Positions 19,354-31,400 of a stretch of DNA of 64,000 nt are shown here, piece by piece (positions within the stretch are counted from its first letter, which is position 1; every line of letters starts with the position of its first letter). Position numbers and translations under genes: made by a program. Location: NCBI RefSeq assembly GCF_013348785.1, contig NZ_CP054691.1, forward strand, positions 1,302,001 to 1,366,000, read 5' to 3'. A model generated the notes under the pieces. The model was not told the origin of the DNA, searched no databases, and worked only from the letters and a program-made list of their open reading frames with translations. Origin of the DNA: Gordonia sp. X0973 (GTDB lineage Bacteria > Actinomycetota > Actinomycetes > Mycobacteriales > Mycobacteriaceae).

Positions 19354-20560
19354 CCGTGATCATCGGCAGGCGGTGCAGCTTGTCGACGGCCCAGGCGCGG
19401 CGGAATTCGGCCCAGGCCCAGCAGGCGCCGAACACCCCCAACGTGGCCAACGCCGTCTCCAGCGGCGTCCACGGACGCGCGACCACGAAGATCGGGATGG
19501 CGACCAGGCACAGCGCCTGCAGCACGTAGGAGTCGAGGCTGCGCGCCCCGGTCATGATCAGCGGCCGCAGCAGGTTGACCCGTCGCAGATGCGGCACGAG
19601 CCAGCCGAACAGGGCGTACAGCGTGGCGACCACCAACCACGACGCGAAGACCCGGGCGACGCGGAAGTCGACCTTGTCGGCGACCTTCGGTTCGAGGTGG
19701 TGCCACGGTCCGGTCTTGAAGGCGAAGTAGAGCGCGCACCAGCCGACGACCGCGGCGAGCAGCAACCACGGCAGTCGGCGCACCAGCCGTTCGTCGAGTT
19801 TCCAGCGCCGCCAGTACCAGCCGATCACCAGCGCCGGGAAGAACATGATCTGCCAGGCCGCCCAGTTCTGGATGCGGCCCTTCTCGGTGCCGAAGGCGAT
19901 GGTCCACCAATCCGACCAGTCCGGGTGGCCGATCCAGGCCTGGCCGGGGGAATTGGTGATGAAGAACCAGTAGGGGGAGTGCAGCTGCGAATAGACGTAC
20001 AACCCGACCGACGCCACCAGGATCAGCCAGCCCAGTCCGCGTCGCAGCAACGGCAGCAGCAACCCGGCCGTGCCGAGGAACACGAGGTACATCAGCAGGA
20101 TGTCGCCGCCGGAGGGCAGGTAGCGCAGCAAGAGCGACAGCCCGACCCCGGTCCCGGCGTCGGTCACCGGGCGCAACCGGATCAGCTGGTAGTAGCCGGC
20201 CAGGCCTGCGGCGACCGCGCTCAGGCAGATCAGGACCTGGCACAGATAGAGGACGACGAGCCGTTTGCCCAGCCGCCGATAGGTGAACCCCCATCCGCGC
20301 CGCCGGATCCACCCGCCGTACACCAGGCCGAAGACGAGACCGGAGAGCAGCACGAAGGCGGCCATCCCGTCGACATACGGGTAAGCGTGCGTCGGGTAGC
20401 CCAAGGTCGACTTCGGCCCCGAGAAGTGCGCCGCGACCATGCTCCAGATCGCCAGTCCGCGAGTGGCGTCGATCGCCCAGTCGCGTCCGACCGCCGGAGT
20501 GGCAGCCGTGGCCGACGGCACCTTCTCGGAGATCGCCGACTCAGGTGTAGAGGTCGGCAA
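19319..20560 (-). CDS. OpgC/acyltransferase-3-like integral membrane protein
   Basis: A polytopic membrane protein of about 413 aa with around ten hydrophobic segments. The N-terminal RDWAIDATRGLAIWSMVAAHF and the overall layout resemble OpgC and related membrane acyltransferases that modify cell-envelope glycans. The farthest start is TTG at 20560, overlapping the acyl-CoA ligase stop by 20 bases; a GTG at 20521 is a reasonable alternative giving 400 aa. It is probably co-transcribed with the ligase. The acceptor is unknown. Confidence 0.75.
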   Translation of the reverse strand: MPTSTPESAISEKVPSATAATPAVGRDWAIDATRGLAIWSMVAAHFSGPKSTLGYPTHAYPYVDGMAAFVLLSGLVFGLVYGGWIRRRGWGFTYRRLGKRLVVLYLCQVLICLSAVAAGLAGYYQLIRLRPVTDAGTGVGLSLLLRYLPSGGDILLMYLVFLGTAGLLLPLLRRGLGWLILVASVGLYVYSQLHSPYWFFITNSPGQAWIGHPDWSDWWTIAFGTEKGRIQNWAAWQIMFFPALVIGWYWRRWKLDERLVRRLPWLLLAAVVGWCALYFAFKTGPWHHLEPKVADKVDFRVARVFASWLVVATLYALFGWLVPHLRRVNLLRPLIMTGARSLDSYVLQALCLVAIPIFVVARPWTPLETALATLGVFGACWAWAEFRRAWAVDKLHRLPMITVKRLRRGSRGR

Positions 20561-22325
20561 TAGCCTGCTTGTGCGCGTCGTGGATGACGTTGCGCTTGAG
20601 CTTCAGCGTCGGCGTCAGGCCACCGTTCTCGACGGTGAAATCGGTGTCGAGGATGGTGAACTTGCGGATCGCCTCGGCCTTGGAGACGGTGGCGTTCGCC
20701 GCGTCGACGGCACCCTGCACCTCTTTGCGCAGGTCGGCGTTGTTCACCAGCTCGGCCACCGGGGTGTCGGCGGGCAGGCCGTTGCGCTCGAGCCAGCCCG
20801 GCAGCGCCTCGGGGTCGAGGGTGATCAGCGCCGCGATGAACGGCTTCCCGTCGCCGACGACGAGGCACTGGCTGATCAGCGCGTTGGCGCGGATGGTGTC
20901 CTCGAGCTGTGCCGGGGAGACGTTCTTGCCGCCCGCGGTGACCAGGATCTCCTTCTTGCGCCCGGTGATCGACAGGTAGCCGTCGTCGAGGCTGCCCAGG
21001 TCACCGGTGTGGAACCACCCGTCGACGATCGCTTCGGCGGTCGCCTTGTCGTTGTTCCAGTAGCCGTTGAAGACGACCGGTCCCTTGAGCAGGACCTCGC
21101 CGTCCTCGGCGATCGCGACGCTCATGCCCGGAACGGGACGGCCGACGCTGCCGACCTGCTGTTCGCCCGGCTTGTTGACCGTGACCGCGGCGGTCGTCTC
21201 GGTGAGGCCGTAGCCCTCGAAGATGGGTACGCCCGCGCCGCGGAAGAAGTGGCCCAGGCGCGCGCCGAGCGGGCCGCCGCCGGACACTGCCGCCTCGCAG
21301 CGCCCGCCGAGTGCGGCGCGCAGCTTGCTGTAGACCAGCTTGTCGAACAGGCCGTGCTTGAGCTTGAGGACCAGTCCGGCGCCGCCGGTGTCCTGGGCCT
21401 TGCTCCACTCGATGGCGGTCTCGGCCGCCGCGCCGAAGATCTTGCCCTTGCCGCCGTCGATGGCGTTCTGCTCGGCCGAGTTGTAGACCTTCTCGAAGAC
21501 GCGCGGCACCGACAGCACGAAGTCGGGGGAGAAGGTGGCGAGTAGCGGCACCAGGTTCGAGATGTCGCTGGTGTGCCCGACGATGACCTTGTTCTCCAGG
21601 GCGGTCACCGCGATCACGCGGGCGAAGACGTGCGCCAACGGCAGGAACAGCAGCGTCGACTTGCCCTCGCGCATCATCGAGCCCAGGCTGGCCGACACCG
21701 CCGCGGCCTCGGCCATGAAGTTCGCGTGCGTGAGGACGACGCCCTTGGGGCGGCCGGTGGTGCCCGAGGTGTAGATGAGGGTGGCGGGATCGGCGGCCGA
21801 CGCGGCGTCGTGGCGCGCCTCGAGATCGGCGTCGGCCACGTCCTTGCCGCGCTTGACCAGCTCGGCGATCGCGCCGTCGTCGATGACCAACGTCTCCCGC
21901 ACGTCCTTGCAGCCGGCGATGACCTCGGCGTGGGTCTTGGCGTTGGCCTGCGACTCGAGGATCACCAGCGAGGTGCCGGAGTCGGACAGGATCCAGTTGA
22001 CCTGGTCGGGGGAGCTGGTGTCGAAGATCGCGACGGTGGTCGCGCCGGTGCGCCAGATCGCGTAGTCGACGACGGTCCACTCGTACCGGGTCGAGGAGAG
22101 CAGGGCCACGCGGTCGCCGGCTTTGACGCCGGAGGCGATCAGGCCCTTGGCGACGGCATCCACCTCGTCGGCGAACTGGGCGGCGGTCACATTGACCCAC
22201 GCCCCATTGGCGTGGCGTCGGAACAGCGGCATCGTCGGACGCTGGGTGCGGTACCTCAATACCGTATCGACGCAGGTCGAAGCTTCGTCGACGGTGTAGT
22301 CGGCCGGTGTGGTGGATTCCCTCAT
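20541..22325 (-). CDS. long-chain acyl-CoA synthetase (FadD15-like)
   Basis: ANL-superfamily acyl-CoA ligase of 594 aa, activating fatty acids with ATP and CoA. Motifs: LIYTSGTTGRPKG (P-loop), FEGYGLTETTA, DGWFHTGDLG, GRKKEILVTAGGKNVSP, and the C-terminal TPTLKLKRN catalytic lysine segment. It is most like M. tuberculosis FadD15. The ATG at 22325 is preceded by GGGGAGCAGC, a good ribosome site, and is chosen over an in-frame start 35 codons upstream. The next gene on the strand is the OpgC-like membrane protein. Confidence 0.92.
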   Translation of the reverse strand: MRESTTPADYTVDEASTCVDTVLRYRTQRPTMPLFRRHANGAWVNVTAAQFADEVDAVAKGLIASGVKAGDRVALLSSTRYEWTVVDYAIWRTGATTVAIFDTSSPDQVNWILSDSGTSLVILESQANAKTHAEVIAGCKDVRETLVIDDGAIAELVKRGKDVADADLEARHDAASAADPATLIYTSGTTGRPKGVVLTHANFMAEAAAVSASLGSMMREGKSTLLFLPLAHVFARVIAVTALENKVIVGHTSDISNLVPLLATFSPDFVLSVPRVFEKVYNSAEQNAIDGGKGKIFGAAAETAIEWSKAQDTGGAGLVLKLKHGLFDKLVYSKLRAALGGRCEAAVSGGGPLGARLGHFFRGAGVPIFEGYGLTETTAAVTVNKPGEQQVGSVGRPVPGMSVAIAEDGEVLLKGPVVFNGYWNNDKATAEAIVDGWFHTGDLGSLDDGYLSITGRKKEILVTAGGKNVSPAQLEDTIRANALISQCLVVGDGKPFIAALITLDPEALPGWLERNGLPADTPVAELVNNADLRKEVQGAVDAANATVSKAEAIRKFTILDTDFTVENGGLTPTLKLKRNVIHDAHKQAIADLYT

Positions 22326-22475
22326 GATGCTGCTCCCCAGCGATATCGAACGCGGAATGTCTGATTCGGTCGACTGACACGGTAGCAAGCCGGTGTCCAC
22401 GGTCACACCCCGTGGGCGCCGGGCACGCATGGATGCGGTCGTTGGGGCCGTCGGGCGATAGAGTTATCGACCATA

Positions 22476-24218
<1,743 letters not shown>

Positions 24219-24396
24219 CCGTTCGGCCTTCGCCGCTAGCTGATCCTCAAGTCAAGGTCGAGACCGAATCTTGGCTGGACCGGTGTTTGATCCGAGATGT
24301 GGCGTAGCCAACATTGTCTCTGGTCGGGGAACTCGGCATCGGCGGGCGTCGTTGGACGCACGGATGCATCGAGACCACCGGGAAGGGAGTTCGACG

Positions 24397-24699
24397 ATGA
24401 TGCGTGAGATCTCGGCGGCGCAGGCGATGGAGCACGCCCAGCGCGGCGATGCGGTGATCCTGGACGTCCGTCCCCAAGTGGTCCGACACCAGGGCAGCGT
24501 GCCGGGCGCGCTCGTGGTGGAGCCCGGCGAGTTGACCGGCAAGCTCATGGCCAACCCTCGGGTGGATCGGGATGCCGAGGTCGCCGTCGTCGCGCTGAAC
24601 GCGCAGACCGACGAGATCGAGTCGAGCCTCTCGCGCCTGGGATTCACCAAACTCGTGCGGATCGCGGGCGGCTTCATGGCCCTGCGCGGCAGCGCCTGA
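24397..24699 (+). CDS. rhodanese-like domain protein lacking the active-site cysteine
   Basis: A 100-aa single-domain protein with rhodanese architecture: SAAQAMEHAQRGDAVILDVRPQ, then VRHQGSVPGALVVEP, and the terminal LVRIAGGFMALRGS. The position of the active-site loop (normally CRSGxRS) reads ALNAQTDEIES, with no Cys, so sulfurtransferase activity is not expected and a binding role is more likely. Two tandem ATG codons occur; GGAAGGGAG lies upstream at a suitable distance. The region 24219-24396 before it contains no gene. Confidence 0.8.
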   Translation: MMREISAAQAMEHAQRGDAVILDVRPQVVRHQGSVPGALVVEPGELTGKLMANPRVDRDAEVAVVALNAQTDEIESSLSRLGFTKLVRIAGGFMALRGSA

Positions 24700-24715
24700 A
24701 CCCTATTCTTCGCAC

Positions 24716-24760
24716 AGCGCAACGGATCAGTGCTCGTCTGTGGCACTAATCCGTTGCGCT
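24716..24760. terminator. bidirectional terminator hairpin
   Basis: Arms 24716-24733 and 24743-24760 pair over 18 positions with one mismatch around a 9-base loop. It lies between the convergent rhodanese-like and HIT genes, and the HIT stop codon is at its edge. Confidence 0.7.
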
Positions 24761-25202
24761 ATTTCGCCAGTGCTGCCCGGATCAACTCGGCGGTCTCGTC
24801 GGGATCGGGGTCGCGCCGGATGACCAGTCCCTTGGCGAAGGACAGCTTGTCTCCCCGATGCCGCGGCACGACGTGCAGATGCGTGTGGAATACCGTCTGC
24901 ATGGCCGCCCGCCCGTCGTTCACCAGGAGGTTGACGCCGTCGGCGTCGAAGGCGGTGCGCATGGCGACTCCGACGCGCTGGCCGACAGCGAACATCTTCT
25001 CCCCGTTGCCCGTCTCGAGATCGGCGAGCCCGCTCGAATGTGCACGGGGGATGATCAGCGTGTGGCCGCGCATCACCGGGCGGATGTCGAGGAAGCCGAC
25101 GACATAGTCGTCGGCGTAGACCTGCCGGGCGGGGGAGGTGCCGGCGACGATGTCGCAGAAGACGCAATCGGCGGCGCGCGGGGATTCCATGACCCGGACC
25201 AT
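24759..25202 (-). CDS. HIT family nucleotide hydrolase
   Basis: A histidine-triad protein of 147 aa, the class that hydrolyses nucleoside phosphoramidates or dinucleoside polyphosphates. It has CVFCDIVAG at the N-terminus, VGFLDIRPVMRGHTLIIPRAH in the core and the triad HTHLHVVPRH. The start at 25202 is preferred, though an ATG four codons later (25190) is equally possible. It diverges from fas, with a 272-base regulatory gap between them. Confidence 0.9.
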   Translation of the reverse strand: MVRVMESPRAADCVFCDIVAGTSPARQVYADDYVVGFLDIRPVMRGHTLIIPRAHSSGLADLETGNGEKMFAVGQRVGVAMRTAFDADGVNLLVNDGRAAMQTVFHTHLHVVPRHRGDKLSFAKGLVIRRDPDPDETAELIRAALAK

Positions 25203-25361
25203 ATCGAATCGCCGCACCCGCGTTAGATAACGATTCGATAACAAAGCGACGTTGCCGCAGGTGGGGGACCTGCGGCGGGGGCGAAAAGGTGTGAGCAGCG
25301 CATTTGAATCCCGCCTGTGAAGCACGTCACGCGCTCGTCGAAGTTACCGACGAGGCTACTG

Positions 25362-25375
25362 GTCGGTATACCGAC
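25362..25375. promoter_or_regulatory. 14-bp perfect palindrome upstream of fas
   Basis: GTCGGTATACCGAC is self-complementary; a related half-site (TTACCGAC) occurs at 25344-25351. It lies about 100 bases before the fas start and may be an operator for a fatty-acid regulator. Confidence 0.45.
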
Positions 25376-25390
25376 GGGTCACCATCAAAC

Positions 25391-25406
25391 ATGAGGGTTC
25401 CCTCAT
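25391..25406. promoter_or_regulatory. 7-2-7 inverted repeat upstream of fas
   Basis: ATGAGGG and CCCTCAT flank TT, followed by a T5 run, 68 bases before the fas start. It could be an operator or a small attenuator-like hairpin; sequence alone does not decide. Confidence 0.4.
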
Positions 25407-25474
25407 TTTTGCGTGCGAGGATGTTCCGTGAACCTCAAACACACCTATTGCTCAAGCACGCCAAGGAGCCACCT

Positions 25475-28400
25475 GTGACCATCGACCAGGACCGCATCTC
25501 GACCGCCCGAGTCGGCGGCATTCCCCGCGCCGGGGAATCCCTCATCGACCGTATCGCCGACGGCGAGGCCTACGCGCTGGCCTTCGGCGGGCAGGGCGCC
25601 CCGTGGCTGCCGACGCTGGCCGAGTTGGTCGTCGACGCGGAGCTCGGGCGCAACCTGGACCAGGTGGTCGCCGCGGCGAAGCGACTGACCGAACCGGTTG
25701 CCGCGGAGCTGGCGATGGCGGCTCCCGACGGCTTCGATCCGCTGCCCTGGGTGGAACGCTACGACGCCGCGGACGCGCTCGGCGACTCCGGTGAGGGCGG
25801 CTACCTGCCCGACGAGACCGCGCTGCGCGCCGCCGCCGCGTCGGTCCCCGGAATCCTGCTGGCCCAGCTCGCCGGCCTGGCCTCGCTGCGCAAACAGGGC
25901 CTCGACACCGACGAGTTCCCGCCGACCAGCGTGGTCGGCCACTCCCAGGGCTGCCTGGCCACCGACGCGGTGCGCATCGGCGAGAACCTGGCCGACCGGC
26001 CGGGGGAGGGCGCCATGCTGGCGCTCGCACAGCTCATCGGTGCCGCCGCCACCGTCGTCGCCGCCCGGCGCGGGTTGGCCGCCGCCGCGGACGGTGCGCC
26101 GATGCTGTCGGTGACGAATATCGTGCCCGCCCAGATCGATGCGATCCTCGACGAATACCGCGCCGAATGCGCCGACGGTGAGCGCGGACTGCCCGTCGTC
26201 GCGCTGCGCAACGGCCGGCGCGGCGTGGTCCTGGCCGGCGCTCCCCACCACTTGGCCGCCTTTGCGGCGCGCTGCGAGCAGATCGCCGCGTCGCAGGCCG
26301 ACGACCGCAAGCGCAAGCTGACCGGCGGCGCCCCGTTCTCGCCCGTCTTCGACCCGCTGGCGGTATCGGTCGCCTTCCACCACCCGGAGATGGCCGACGC
26401 CGTCGACCTCGCCGTCGCCTGGGCGCAGCGCTGCGGCCTGGACGAGGCATGGGCGCGCCGACAGGCGTCCGCGGTGCTGGTGGAGCCGGTGGACTGGACG
26501 GCGACCATCGCCGACGTCCACGCCGACGGCGCCAAGTGGATCCTCGACGTCGGCCCCTCCGACGTCGCCACGCGGCTCACGTCGTCACTCATCCGCGGTA
26601 CCGGCATCGGCGTCATCCCCGCGGCGCTGCGCGGCGGCCAGCGCAACCTGTTCGCACCCGGCGGGATCCCCGACGTGGCGCTGCCGTGGGGCCGCTACGC
26701 CCCGCGCCTGGCCACGCTGCCCGACGGCAGGCAGGTCGTCGACACCGCGTTCACCCGCCTGACCGGCCGCTCGCCCATGCTGCTGGCCGGGATGACCCCG
26801 ACCACGGTCGACCCCGGCATCGTCGCGGCCGCGGCCAACGCCGGCCACTGGGCCGAGCTGGCCGGCGGCGGCCAGGTGACCGAGGAGATCTTCGCCGACA
26901 ACCTCGCGCGGCTCACCGAACTCCTCGAGCCCGGCCGCGAGGCACAGTTCAACTCCCTGTTCCTCGACCCGTACCTGTGGAAGCTGCAGATCGGCGGCAA
27001 GCGCCTGGTCCAGAAGGCCCGCGCGCAGGGGGCGCCGCTCGACGGCGTCATCGTCACCGCGGGTATCCCCGAACTCGAGGACGCGGTGGCCCTCGTCGAC
27101 GAACTCGTCGAGGCCGGCATCCACTACGTGGCGTTCAAACCCGGCACGGTCGCCCAGATCCGCGACGTCGTGCGCATCGCCGCCGAGGTGCCCCACCACC
27201 CGGTGATCGTCCAGATCGAGGGCGGTCGGGCCGGCGGGCACCACTCGTGGGAGGACCTCGACGACCTGCTGCTGGCCACCTACGCCGAGCTGCGCGACCG
27301 CGCCAACATCGTCATCTGCGTCGGCGGCGGGATCGGCACCCCGGAGCGGGCCGCCGAGTACCTGTCCGGCCGCTGGGCGCTGGCCCACGACTACCCGCTG
27401 ATGCCGCTGGACGGCATCCTCGTCGGCACCGCCGCGATGGCCACCAAGGAGGCCACGACCAGCCCCGAGGTCAAGCAGCTCCTGGTCGACACCGCGGGGT
27501 GCGACGACTGGATCGGCGCCGGTCACGCGGCCGCCGGGATGGCGTCGGGCCGCAGTCAGCTCGGTGCCGACATCCACGAGGTCGACAACACCGCCTCGCG
27601 GGCCGGACGCCTCCTCGACGAGGTCGCCGGCGATGCCGACGCGGTCGCCGCGCGTCGCGACGAGATCGTCGAGGCGCTCGACGGCACCGCGAAGCCCTAC
27701 TTCGGCGACCTGACGACGATGAGCTACGAGCAGTGGCTGCGCCGCTACGCCACCCTCGCCGTCGGCGAACCCGGTGCCGGGCTGCCGTGGGCCGACATCA
27801 CCTGGGAACAGCGCTTCGTCGACATGCTGCAGCGGGCCGAGGCGCGGCTGCACGAGCGCGACCGCGGCGAGATCGCCACCCTGTTCGCCGATGCCGCCGT
27901 CGTCGACGCCCACGGCTGCGTCGACCGCCTCGTCGCGGCCTACCCGCAGGCCGGGGCCGACATCCTGCACCCCGCCGACGTCGCCTTCTTCCTCGAGCTG
28001 TGCAAGACGCCGGGCAAGCCGGTGAACTTCGTGCCCGTCATCGACAAGGATGTGCGCCGCTGGTGGCGCAGCGACTCGCTGTGGCAGGCCCACGACCCGC
28101 GCTACGGCGCCGACGAGGTGTGCATCATCCCCGGCCCGGTCGCGGTCGCCGGCATCACCCGCGTCGACGAGCCGGTCGGCGAACTACTCGACCGATTCGA
28201 GGCGCAACTCGTCGGCGAGCTGGTGCGGGCCGGTGAGTCGGTCGTCGAGATCGACGCCCGCCGTCGCCGCCTCGCCGGAGCCGTCGGACCGATCGCCGCG
28301 ATCCTCGCCAGCCCCGACGCCCGCTGGGCGGAGCGCATCGTGCCCAACCCGGCGCTGCGCCTGGGTGATCCGGACCGCTGGGAGATCATCGGGGAGGAAC

Positions 28401-31400
28401 TGGCCGAGCACGCCCCGTCGGGTGCGGTGCTGCGCCGTCACAGCGACACCCGCTTCGACCTGGTCGTGCCGATCGGCTCCTCGTCGACCACCATTCCGTT
28501 GACCGTGACCCCCGCCCTCGTCGACGGCGGCGCGCCGATCGTCGGCCTGGACGGCGCCGGTGCCGCGATGCGCGACATCGTGACCGTCGCGGCGGGCGGC
28601 ACCCTCAGCGAGGTCGTCGAAGCCGATGCCGGGCTCACCGCCCGCGCGACCATCGCGTGGGATCCGGATCAGGCCGCCGATCACCGCGGCGTCACGACCG
28701 CCTCCCTGCCGTCGACCCTGGCCCCCGAGCCCGGGTTCACCGTCCCCGACGCACTCGTCGGTCTGACCTGGCCGTCGGTGTTCGCGCTGATCGGCGCGGC
28801 CCGCACCGAGGCCGGCGTCCCCGTCGTCGAGGGTCTGCTGGACCTGGTCCACCTCGACCACGCGATCGCGCTGCACTCCGCGGTGCCCGCCGAGCGCGCC
28901 GAGCTGACCGCGACCTCGGTGCTGCGCGGCGTGGCCGACACCCCCGTCGGGCGGGTCCTGCGGGTCGACGTCGAGGTGACCCGCGGCGACGCGGTCGTCG
29001 CCACCATGACCGAGCGGTTCGCCATCCGCGGCCGCCTCGGCGCCGGCGAGCTGGCCGAGCCCGTCCGGGCCGGTGGCCGCCTCGACGACGAGCGCGAGGC
29101 CACCCGCAAGTTCTGGCGGGCGGCGACGATCGTCGCACCGCGCGCCATGAACGGTTTCGCACTCGTCTCCGGCGACCACAACCCGATCCACACCGATCGC
29201 AACGCCGCCGCATTGGCCGGCCTCGGTGCGCCGATCGTGCACGGCATGTGGCTCTCGGCAGCCGCCCAGCAGGTCGTCACGGCCCGCGACGTCCGGCGCG
29301 GCGGAGCCCCCCGCCCGATCGAGGGCTGGACGATCCGCTTCCTCGGCATGGTCCGCCTCGGCGACGCCGTGGACGTGCGCGTCGACCGCGTCGGCCTGGA
29401 CCGCGGGCGCGAGGTCGTCGAGGTGACGATGAAGGTCGACGGCGAGTTGGTGGCCGCGGCCACCGCGCTGCTCGCCGCGCCGCGCACCGTCTACGCATTC
29501 CCCGGTCAGGGCATCCAGCGCCAGGGGATGGGGCTGGACGCGCGTGCGCGCTCGGCCGCCGCGCGCGACATCTGGGATCGTGCCGACGAGCACACCCGCA
29601 AGGCGCTCGGCTTCTCCATCCTCGCCGTCGTCCGCGACAACCCGACCACCCTCGTCGCCAACGGGACCACCTACCACCACCCCGACGGGGTGCTGTTCCT
29701 GACGCAGTTCACCCAGGTCGCGATGGCGACCTTGGGCGTCGCCCAGGTCGCCGAGCTGCGAGAGGCCGGCGGCTTCGTCGACGACGCGATCACCGCCGGG
29801 CACTCCGTCGGCGAGTACAACGCCTTGGCCGCCTGCGCCGGCGTGCTCCCACTCGAAGCCGTGCTGGAGGTCGTCTTCCAACGCGGCGAGGCCATGCACC
29901 ACCTCGTCCCGCGCGACGCGAAGGGCAACAGCGACTACCGGATGGCCGCCATCCGGCCCAGCCAATTCGGACTGGCCGACGAGGATGTCGCCGCCTTCGT
30001 CGAGGGCGTCGGCAAGCAGACCGGTGAGTTCCTGGAGGTCGTGAACCTCAATTTGCGCGGTTCGCAGTACGCGATCGCGGGCACGGTCGCCGGGCTCGAA
30101 GCGTTGGAGTCCGAGATCGAGCGCCGCGTCGCCGAATTCGGTGGCAAGCGGGCGTTCATCCTGGTCCCCGGTATCGACGTCCCCTTCCACTCGACGGTGC
30201 TGCGCGAGGGGGTGCCCGCCTTCCGCGAGCGCCTCGACGAGCTGCTGCCCGAGCACGTGGATCCGGAGATCCTGGTCGGCCGGTACATCCCCAACCTGGT
30301 CCCGCGCCTGTTCAACCTGAGCCGCGAGTTCGTCGCAGAGATCGCCGAGCTGGTCCCGTCCGAGCCGCTCGACGCGGTGTTGGCCGACTTCGACTCCTGG
30401 GCCGCCCGGCCGGAGGCCCTGACCCGCGTGGTGCTGATCGAGCTGCTCGCCTGGCAGTTCGCCAGCCCGGTGCGGTGGATCGAGACGCAGGACCTCCTGT
30501 TCGGTGCCCCCGGCCAGGGCGGGCTGAACGTCGGCCGCTTCGTCGAGGTGGGCGTCAAATCCGCCCCGACCCTCTCCGGTATCGCGGCCAACACGCTCAA
30601 GCTGGACCGCTTCGCCGCCGCCGACGCCGAGGTGCTCAACGTCGAGCGCGACACGGCGGTTCTGCTCGCGACCGACGAGGGTGCCGAGCCGGAGCCGGAG
30701 ACCCCGGTCGACGATTCCCCGGCCGAGGCGGCGCAGACCGGCGCAGCCCCGGCGGCGGCCCCTGCCGCTGCGGCTCCGGCCCCCGTAGCCGCGGCCGGAC
30801 CCCGCCCAGACGACCTGGCGTTCGCGCCGGCCGACGCGGTGCGCGCGGTGATCGCCCAGTGGACCAAGATCCGCGTCGAGCAGATCGGCGCCGCCGACAC
30901 CATCGAGGCGCTGTGCGACGGTGTGTCCTCGCGCCGCAATCAGCTCCTGCTCGACGTCGGTGCCGAACTCGGCCTCGGTGCGATCGACGGTGCCGCGGAG
31001 GCCCCGCTGACCGCGCTCGGCGAGTCGGTGAACACCCTGGCTCGCGGCTACCGTCCGCTCGGGCCGGTGCTCACCGATGCCGTCGGCGACCAGCTGCGCC
31101 GCATCGCCGGGCCGCTGGGCAAGCGTCCGAACTACATCTCCGAGCGCGTCGCCGACGTGTGGCAGCTCGGACCCGGTTGGGCGACCCATACCGCGGTCGC
31201 GGTGGCGCTGGGCACCCGCGAGGGCGACAGCGTCCGGGGCGGTGCCCTGGGCGACCTGGCCGACGGGGCGGTGGCCAACCTCGCCGCCCTCGACGCCGTC
31301 ATCGACCGCGCCGTGACGGCCGTGGGGGCCGCCCACGGCATCCCCGTCGCCCTGCCCGCCGCCGGCGGCGAGGGCGGTGGAACCGTCGACGCGGCCGCGC

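Noticed and set aside
25304..25474. A longer N-terminus for fatty acid synthase
   Set aside because: The extra 57 codons cover the likely promoter and two palindromes, have no match to the acetyl transferase start, and the GTG at 25475 has a good ribosome site.
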